From: Pseudomonadota bacterium
Lineage (GTDB): Bacteria; Pseudomonadota; Gammaproteobacteria; Burkholderiales; Burkholderiaceae_C
NCBI GenBank assembly: GCA_023435325.1
Contig: JAEYRT010000300.1
Span: forward strand, 1-10,924
Direction of reading: 5' to 3'
Length of the DNA stretch: 10,924 nucleotides
The position numbers and the translations under genes are program-made. Below, in pieces: positions 7,021 to 10,924 of the stretch (position 1 is its first letter; every line of letters begins with the position of its first letter). The notes under the pieces are model-generated. The model had not been told where the DNA came from and ran no database searches. It was given only the letters and a program-made list of their open reading frames with translations.

Positions 7021-7389
7021 TTACTTGGCAGCTTCGATGGCGGACTTGGCAGCCTCTGCAGCCTTGTCGGCTTCTGCCTTGGCAGCTTCCACAGCCTGAT
7101 CTGCCTGGGCCTTGGCGGCATCTACAGCGTTCTGTACGTCAGTCTGTGCCTGCTCGGCTGCTTGCTCCACCTTGCCAGCAGCGCTTTCAGCAGCAGCGCT
7201 GGCTTGTGCGGCAGCCTGGTTTGCAGCTTCAGCAGCTTGCTGAGCAACGGGAGCGGCAGGTGCTTCGGCAGCAGGTGCAGGTGCTTCCACAGCGGGAGCA
7301 GCAGGCGCTACAGGGGCCTCTTCCTTCTTGCCGCACGCAACCAAAGCAGCAGAAGCAATGACGGTAGCCAAGATGAGAGAGTTTTTCAT
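7021..7389 (-). CDS. Alanine-rich lipoprotein with hendecad repeats, function unknown
   Basis: A 122-residue predicted lipoprotein. The signal peptide MKNSLILATVIASAALVAC has lipobox LVAC with C19. G20 and KK follow, without the Asp at +2 that retains lipoproteins in the inner membrane, so outer-membrane targeting is likely. Residues 24-49 are an Ala/Pro/Glu linker. From about 55 to 120 the chain is built of six 11-residue units, clearest in the last three (88-98, 99-109, 110-120; pattern AVEAAKAEADK). Alanine is 51 of 122 residues, and the mature part has no aromatic residue, Leu, Met or Arg, which predicts a long amphipathic or coiled-coil helix and no enzyme. The ATG at 7389 has GAGG seven bases upstream (CCTC at 7397-7400, plus strand). 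Possible roles such as a Lpp-like spacer between outer membrane and wall, or a stress-related LEA-like helix, are inference only. Confidence 0.85.
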   Translation of the reverse strand: MKNSLILATVIASAALVACGKKEEAPVAPAAPAVEAPAPAAEAPAAPVAQQAAEAANQAAAQASAAAESAAGKVEQAAEQAQTDVQNAVDAAKAQADQAVEAAKAEADKAAEAAKSAIEAAK

Positions 7390-7506
7390 ATTCAGACCTC
7401 AAAGGTGAAAGGTAGAGAGATGGAGGCGCATACACGTGAAGCAGCGTTCCTGTCACCAGCAGCGACCTTTTTTTATGTGTGGATTCACTGCTGGGTTCTC
7501 TTCCTC

Positions 7507-7530
7507 AACGGGGCAGCTGTAGGCCCCGTT
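7507..7530 (-). promoter_or_regulatory. GC-rich hairpin between roxA and the lipoprotein gene
   Basis: AACGGGGC (7507-7514) and GCCCCGTT (7523-7530) give a perfect 8-pair stem with an 8-base loop. It lies 42 bases past the roxA stop. On the minus strand no T-run follows, so it is either a weak terminator of roxA, a 3'-end stabilising stem, or part of a 5' leader for the lipoprotein mRNA. A minus-strand TTGTTA / TGTAAA pair with an 18-base spacer just upstream (about 7528-7557) would make it a leader element. Confidence 0.45.
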
Positions 7531-7546
7531 TACAAAATCGGCGCTG

Positions 7547-7561
7547 AATTTGTAACAAATT
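7547..7561. promoter_or_regulatory. 15-base perfect palindrome, operator-like
   Basis: AATTTGT-A-ACAAATT is perfectly symmetric and lies 10 bases past the roxA stop. It overlaps the possible -35 (TTGTTA, minus strand) of a promoter for the lipoprotein gene, where a repressor or activator could bind. The symmetry is seen; the role is inferred. Confidence 0.3.
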
Positions 7562-7571
7562 TGCCGCGCTC

Positions 7572-8702
7572 TCAGGTAGGTACGTTGTCGGCCCAGCCTG
7601 CATCCACCCATTCGGACAGCAGCCCCAGGGCATCGTCACTGAATTGCTGCACTTCGCGTTCGCTCAGGACACGGGTGTCGGCCAGCTTTTGCATCAGCTT
7701 GGCGTCCTTGCCACCGGCCAGATAACTCTCACCATTGATGAAGATGTGTTTGGCGTCGTACATCATGCGCGTGCGTCGATTCAGGCGCACACCTTCAATC
7801 ATGGCAAAGCCTTCTGCCGGTTCAAACCAGACATTGGGCTTGGGGTCGGTCATGTATTCGCCCAGGGCGCGCTCCAGCGCCAAAGGCTCGGCCAGCGCCT
7901 TCTTCAGGGCTTCGCGGGCAAAGTCATACATGCCTTCAGGAATCAGGCCAGGAGTGGCCACTGCCGCTTGCTTGGGGTCCTTGTAGACCACCTCTTTGGG
8001 ACATTCGTCCGGTGCATCGGACATGCGCAAGAAAATTTCCCGCGCCATCTCGTCCTGCTTGGGCGAGCGAAAGCCGATGGAATACGTCATGCATTCACCG
8101 CCTTCGGCAATGCCATCGTGCGCCCACTTCGGGGGCAGATACAGCATGTCGCCGGGCTCCAGCACAAACTCTTCTTCGGGCGTGAAGTTGGTCAGGATTT
8201 TCAGCGGCACGCCTTCTTGCAAGCTGAAATCCTTCTGGCGGCCGATGCGCCAGCGGCGCTTGCCATGGGCTTGCAGCAGGAACACATCGTAGTTGTCGAA
8301 GTGCGGGCCGACGCCTCCCTGATCAGTGGCAAAGCTGATCATCAGATCATCCATGCGCGCATCAGGCACAAAGCGGAATTGCTGCAGCAACTCGTGCGCT
8401 GATTCACTGTGCAAGTCCACGCCCTGGATCAGCGCGGTCCAGCCCTGCTTGGTCAGCGCAGGAAAAGCGCGGCGCGAGAACGGCCCGTGCGAGAGTTTCC
8501 ACTGCCCCTCTCCCAACTGTTCGATCAGGCGCGACTCCACCCCCTCCTCACCGGCCATGGCCAGCAGTTCCGCACGGCTCAGAATGGGCTTGAAACCGGG
8601 CATGGCCTGGCGAATCAGCAAAGGCTTCTTGTGCCAGTAGGTACGCATGAATTTCTCGGGCGAAATACCGCCCAGCAGCGTCAAGGGAGCTTTGGTGTCC
8701 AT
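7572..8702 (-). CDS. roxA: Ribosomal oxygenase RoxA (YcfD-type JmjC 50S L16 arginine 3-hydroxylase)
   Basis: A 2-oxoglutarate/Fe(II) oxygenase of the JmjC cupin group. The E. coli member (YcfD) hydroxylates an arginine of ribosomal protein L16. Starting at ATG 8702 the protein has 376 residues, matching E. coli's about 373. The N-terminal part reads LLGGISPEKFMRTYWHKKPLLIRQA, typical for the family. The iron ligands are visible: H134 and D136 in GPHFDNYDVFLLQ and H195 in LPPKWAHDGIAEG. The C-terminal dimerisation and winged-helix parts follow (HIFINGESY, then SEREVQQFSDD). The frame is open back to another ATG at 8774, adding 24 residues. The shorter start is preferred because homologues begin close to it and GAGAAA lies just upstream. 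It is divergent from the SlyD gene. Confidence 0.92.
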   Translation of the reverse strand: MDTKAPLTLLGGISPEKFMRTYWHKKPLLIRQAMPGFKPILSRAELLAMAGEEGVESRLIEQLGEGQWKLSHGPFSRRAFPALTKQGWTALIQGVDLHSESAHELLQQFRFVPDARMDDLMISFATDQGGVGPHFDNYDVFLLQAHGKRRWRIGRQKDFSLQEGVPLKILTNFTPEEEFVLEPGDMLYLPPKWAHDGIAEGGECMTYSIGFRSPKQDEMAREIFLRMSDAPDECPKEVVYKDPKQAAVATPGLIPEGMYDFAREALKKALAEPLALERALGEYMTDPKPNVWFEPAEGFAMIEGVRLNRRTRMMYDAKHIFINGESYLAGGKDAKLMQKLADTRVLSEREVQQFSDDALGLLSEWVDAGWADNVPT

Positions 8703-8875
8703 GAAGTTTCTCGTTGTCGTAGCAGCAGCGCGCAGCCCAGGCCTTGCGCCGCTGGCAAAAGAAAGCGCCAGCACCTCCAGGGTGCAGGCGGAGTGCAGCT
8801 ATTTTCCTATGGATGAAGGCGCCGCCACTTTGCGCGGTCGCAAGGCCAAGGCATGCCTGGGGTCTGCGCACTTTT

Positions 8876-8898
8876 GTCCATGCCGTCCATGGTCCATG
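8876..8898 (+). repeat. Three direct GTCCATG repeats upstream of slyD
   Basis: Identical 7-mers at 8876-8882, 8885-8891 and 8892-8898, with starts 9 and 7 bases apart. They end 10 bases before the -10-like TACAAT at 8909-8914 and cover the place where the -35 would be, so they are candidates for an activator or repressor site. Confidence 0.45.
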
Positions 8899-8908
8899 AC
8901 CGCACCGG

Positions 8909-8914
8909 TACAAT
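8909..8914 (+). promoter_or_regulatory. -10 element of slyD
   Basis: TACAAT, five of six matches to the consensus, lies 63 bases before the preferred ATG. No recognisable -35 is at 16-18 bases; that region is taken by GTCCATG repeats. This would give a leader of roughly 55 bases with a good ribosome-binding site. Confidence 0.45.
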
Positions 8915-8977
8915 CGCCCGCTCTCTGGCCGCCTGCGTCCACCGCTTGCAGCCCACTCATCACAAGAAGGTATGGAT

Positions 8978-9505
8978 ATGGAAATCACCCCTCAATGCGT
9001 GGTCGCGCTGACCTGGACCCTCAAAGACACTCTGGGCGATGAACTGGACGTGCTGGACGAGCCTGTGGAGTTTCTCGTCGGCGGCGACGATTTGCTCAAG
9101 CGCATCGAAGAAGCGCTGCAAGGCCACACCGTCGGCGACAAGCTGCAGCTGCATCTGGAGCCCGAGGACGCATTTGGCGACTATGTCGACACCCTGATCT
9201 TTCTGGAAAAGCGCGAACTGTTCCCCCAGGAACTGGAAGAAGGCATGACCTTTGAGGGCAGCGCCTTGCCCAAGGGTTGCAACCCCGAAGCCCCCAAAGA
9301 TGCGCTGTATACCGTGACCGACATCTACCCCGAGCACGTGGTACTGGACGGCAACCACCCCTTGGCTGGCATTGCCCTGCGCATTGAATTGAAAGTGGAG
9401 CATGTGCGCGAAGCCACGGAAGAAGAGATCGGCCGTGGCAGCGCAGGCACGGGTTTTTTCCGCATTGCACCGCCACCCGCCCCCGGCAACCACACCCTGC
9501 ATTGA
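8978..9505 (+). CDS. slyD: FKBP-type peptidyl-prolyl cis-trans isomerase, SlyD-like
   Basis: A cytoplasmic proline isomerase and folding chaperone of the SlyD group, 175 residues. The N-terminal FKBP half reads LTWTLKDTLGDELD and GGDDLLKRIEEALQGHTVGDK. The inserted-in-flap chaperone domain spans about 68-120. The FKBP fold closes with LDGNHPLAGIALRIELKVEHVREATEEE (123-150), a SlyD hallmark. Start choice: AGAAGG at 8965-8970 is 7 bases before ATG 8978 but only 1 base before ATG 8972, so 8978 is preferred (the other adds only MD). The C-terminal tail (IGRGSAGTGFFRIAPPPAPGNHTLH) lacks the His/Cys-rich nickel-binding extension of E. coli SlyD, as in many relatives, so a hydrogenase nickel-delivery role is not supported. 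It is convergent with dut across a shared terminator. Confidence 0.9.
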   Translation: MEITPQCVVALTWTLKDTLGDELDVLDEPVEFLVGGDDLLKRIEEALQGHTVGDKLQLHLEPEDAFGDYVDTLIFLEKRELFPQELEEGMTFEGSALPKGCNPEAPKDALYTVTDIYPEHVVLDGNHPLAGIALRIELKVEHVREATEEEIGRGSAGTGFFRIAPPPAPGNHTLH

Positions 9506-9524
9506 GCAATATTTTTATAAAAAC

Positions 9525-9603
9525 ATAGCTGCTAGTGCTTATCTAGCAAGGATTTCATAATAAAAACTATCTGAAATCCCTATTCAACAAGCGTAAGCAG
9601 CTA
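9525..9603. repeat. AT-rich palindromic intergenic repeat, copy 2
   Basis: The outer arms, TAGCTGCTAGTGCTTAT from 9526 and ACAAGCGTAAGCAGCTA ending at 9603, are imperfect inverted repeats of about 17 bases. The interior, ATAAAAACTATCTGAAAT at about 9561-9577, matches the core of copy 1 at 4567-4645. The element starts 19 bases after the slyD stop and ends against the terminator at 9608. Confidence 0.72.
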
Positions 9604-9607
9604 CAAA

Positions 9608-9644
9608 AAAAAGCCTGCAACCATTATCGGCATGCAGGCTTTTT
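9608..9644. terminator. Bidirectional intrinsic terminator between slyD and dut
   Basis: AAAAAGCCTGCA (9608-9619) pairs with TGCAGGCTTTTT (9633-9644), 12 pairs with a 13-base loop. T-runs exist on both strands, so it can end slyD on the plus strand and the coaBC-dut transcript on the minus strand (20 bases after the dut stop). Confidence 0.9.
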
Positions 9645-9663
9645 GCTTTCAACCAGCGGTCAA

Positions 9664-10113
9664 TTATTGTTTGCCAGTCGAGCCGTAGCCACCTTCGCCG
9701 CGTTCGGACACGGCTTCAAACTCTTCCACCACGTTGAACGCAGGCTGCACCACGGGCACGATCACCAGCTGCGCCAGGCGGTCCATGGGCTGCAGCGTGA
9801 AGGCCGTCTGCGAACGATTCCAGGCGCTGACCATGAGCTGGCCCTGGTAATCCGAATCGATCAGACCCACCAAATTGCCCAGCACAATGCCGTGCTTGTG
9901 ACCCATGCCCGAGCGCGGCAGGATCATGGCTGCGTAGCCAGGGTCTTTCAAATACATGGCCATGCCGGTGGGAATCAACTGCCACTGGCCGGGCTCCAGC
10001 GTCACTGGCGCGTCAATGCAGGCGCGCAAATCCAGGCCAGCGCTGCCGGGCGTGGCGTAAGCGGGCATGTTCTCGCGCAGGCGCGCATCCAAAATTTTGA
10101 TATCTACTTGCAT
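9664..10113 (-). CDS. dut: Deoxyuridine 5'-triphosphate nucleotidohydrolase (dUTPase)
   Basis: Dut hydrolyses dUTP to dUMP and pyrophosphate, keeping uracil out of DNA and feeding thymidylate synthesis. The protein is a cytoplasmic homotrimer. The 149 residues match the E. coli length (about 151). All five trimeric dUTPase motifs are present in order: I, PGSAGLDLRA at 22-31; II, PRSGMGHKHGI at 66-76; III, GLIDSDYQGQL at 83-93 with the catalytic Asp at 86; IV, DRLAQLVIVPV at 111-121; V, RGEGGYGSTG at 138-147. The ATG at 10113 gives the standard start (MQVDIKILDARL), though no clear Shine-Dalgarno precedes it. It starts 35 bases after the coaBC stop, in the conserved coaBC-dut order, and is likely co-transcribed with it. 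It ends at the bidirectional hairpin at 9608-9644. Confidence 0.97.
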   Translation of the reverse strand: MQVDIKILDARLRENMPAYATPGSAGLDLRACIDAPVTLEPGQWQLIPTGMAMYLKDPGYAAMILPRSGMGHKHGIVLGNLVGLIDSDYQGQLMVSAWNRSQTAFTLQPMDRLAQLVIVPVVQPAFNVVEEFEAVSERGEGGYGSTGKQ

Positions 10114-10148
10114 GGGCGGGGATGGTAAAGGCTTGGCAGTAGGCTTTG

Positions 10149-10924
10149 CTAAGCCTTGGTCTGAAACGCCGGTAGCCGACGCGCAAGTTCAGCCACCAAC
10201 TGGCGACCCAATTCCGTTTTGCTGGCACGCGGTAACTCGCGGTGCCCGTTGGCATCCACCAACAGCAAGGCATTGTCATCTTGCCCAAACGTGGCCGGAC
10301 CAATATTGCCCACCAGCAACGGCACGCCTTTGCGCACACGCTTGGCCGTGGCATGTGCCAGCAGATCGTGACTTTCTGCCGCAAAGCCGACACAGTACAG
10401 ATCACCGCTTTGCGCACGCTGGGACTGAGCCACAGTAGCCAGAATGTCCGGGTTCTCCACAAACTGCAGCGCAGGCACATCACCCGAGCCATCTTTTTTG
10501 ATCTTCTGGTCGGCCGCATTCGCAGGGCGCCAGTCCGCAACCGCCGCGGTGGCAATGAAAATGGAGGCGTGGCCCACCTGAGATTGCACGGCGTCCAGCA
10601 TCTGCAGGGCGGACTTCACATTGATGCGCTGCACGCCACGCGGTGTAGGCAAATGCACAGGGCCAGCGACCAGCGTCACTTCAGCGCCCGCAGCCTTGGC
10701 TGCTGCGGCAATCGCAAAACCCATCTTGCCGCTGGACAGGTTGGTGATACCGCGCACCGGATCAATCGCTTCAAACGTGGGGCCAGCGGTGATGAGCAGC
10801 TTTTGCCCGGCCAGCACCTTGGGCGCAAAAAAGGCGGCAATCTCTTCCAGCAACTCTTCAGGCTCCAGCATGCGGCCGTCTCCGGTTTCGCCACAAGCCT
10901 GCTCGCCCACGCCTACACCCAGTA
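10149..10924 (-). CDS. coaBC: Bifunctional phosphopantothenoylcysteine decarboxylase/phosphopantothenate-cysteine ligase, C-terminal part
   Basis: CoaBC makes 4'-phosphopantetheine in coenzyme A synthesis: CoaB joins cysteine to phosphopantothenate and CoaC decarboxylates the product. The 257 visible residues hold the end of the flavin-dependent CoaC domain, including the substrate-clamp motif ACGETGDGRM, and the whole CoaB domain. CoaB features are ITAGPTFEAIDPVRGITN followed by SSGKMG (nucleotide-binding region), AAVADWRPA, the KIKK lysine motif, NPDIL, and a C-terminal region ending RRLPAFQTKA. A GTG at 10910 is in frame, but the frame is open to the window edge and homologous text continues before it, so the gene is cut rather than starting there. 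An inverted repeat AAGGCTT/AAGCCTT (10128-10134, 10151-10157) spans the stop codon. dut follows in the same direction. Confidence 0.95.
   Translation of the reverse strand, partial: LGVGVGEQACGETGDGRMLEPEELLEEIAAFFAPKVLAGQKLLITAGPTFEAIDPVRGITNLSSGKMGFAIAAAAKAAGAEVTLVAGPVHLPTPRGVQRINVKSALQMLDAVQSQVGHASIFIATAAVADWRPANAADQKIKKDGSGDVPALQFVENPDILATVAQSQRAQSGDLYCVGFAAESHDLLAHATAKRVRKGVPLLVGNIGPATFGQDDNALLLVDANGHRELPRASKTELGRQLVAELARRLPAFQTKA

Larger units (their letters stand above)
8703..8977. other. Divergent intergenic region between roxA and slyD
   Basis: 275 bases with no convincing gene of its own. It contains an inverted repeat GCTGGC (8751-8756) / GCCAGC (8767-8772) near the possible upstream roxA start, a smaller GCACC-TCCAG-GGTGC element beside it, and, on the slyD side, three direct GTCCATG copies before the TACAAT box at 8909. 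No clear roxA promoter was found. Confidence 0.6.

Noticed and set aside
7021..7389. Alanine-rich frame as a low-complexity artefact
   Set aside because: It has a complete lipoprotein signal with lipobox, a good ribosome-binding site and its own terminator, so it was kept as a real gene.
6925..7725. 266-codon plus-strand frame across the lipoprotein region
   Set aside because: It is the antisense of the Ala-rich lipoprotein and crosses two terminators, and the Ser/Cys/Leu-rich text is the expected complement of Ala codons.
7644..8402. 252-codon plus-strand frame opposite roxA
   Set aside because: It is a shadow of roxA; the minus strand carries the conserved HxD...H iron site.
8797..8810. 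Short GCAGCTATTTTCC stretch resembling the end of the intergenic repeat
   Set aside because: Only about ten bases resemble the repeat arm and no second arm or core is present, so chance is sufficient.
8548..8988. Minus-strand frame across the roxA start and the roxA-slyD gap
   Set aside because: It is out of frame with roxA, shows no recognisable domain, and overlaps both the roxA 5' end and the slyD promoter region.
10128..10157. Inverted repeat AAGGCTT/AAGCCTT at the coaBC stop as a terminator
   Set aside because: There is no T-run after it on the minus strand and the loop is 16 bases. dut follows 35 bases later and needs read-through.

Overview
The window reads as ordinary chromosomal housekeeping DNA of a betaproteobacterium, most likely Comamonadaceae and Comamonas-like. 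Four things suggest this: high G+C with strongly G/C-biased third codon positions; the protein family variants (ParE, DapA, BamC, RoxA, SlyD, Dut, CoaBC); the dapA-bamC and coaBC-dut neighbourhoods; and two copies of an AT-rich palindromic intergenic repeat ending in AGCAGCTA/TAGCTGCT that I associate with this family. Genus is inferred from memory of such genomes; no search was run. No rRNA, tRNA, CRISPR array, insertion sequence or prophage gene was recognised.

Layout. 1-1371 (-): 5' part of parE, running off the left edge. 1539-3801 (+): an MFS transporter, a 52-residue single-span membrane protein and a short-chain dehydrogenase, tightly spaced and probably co-transcribed. 3846-4418 (+): a class I SAM methyltransferase with its own promoter-like -10. 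4419-4773: a gene-free stretch holding repeat copy 1 and the dapA promoter region. 4774-6830 (+): dapA then bamC. 6831-7020: two back-to-back terminator hairpins. 7021-7389 (-): an alanine-rich lipoprotein built largely of 11-residue repeats. 7572-8702 (-): roxA. 8978-9505 (+): a SlyD-type FKBP, divergent from roxA. 9506-9663: repeat copy 2 and a bidirectional terminator. 9664-10924 (-): dut preceded by the C-terminal half of coaBC, which runs off the right edge.

Function. The genes serve separate core processes: chromosome decatenation (ParE), lysine/peptidoglycan precursor synthesis (DapA), outer-membrane protein assembly (BamC), ribosomal protein hydroxylation (RoxA), protein folding (SlyD), dUTP removal (Dut) and coenzyme A synthesis (CoaBC). 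The 1539-3801 cluster and the lipoprotein have no assignable substrate or pathway.

I found no new multi-gene system. The points that merit a second look are small: an unannotated-size membrane protein gene, a hairpin that would mask the ribosome-binding site of the TTG-started dehydrogenase, three genes whose -10 boxes lie so close to ATG that leaderless mRNAs are expected, the hendecad-repeat lipoprotein, and the paired intergenic repeats.
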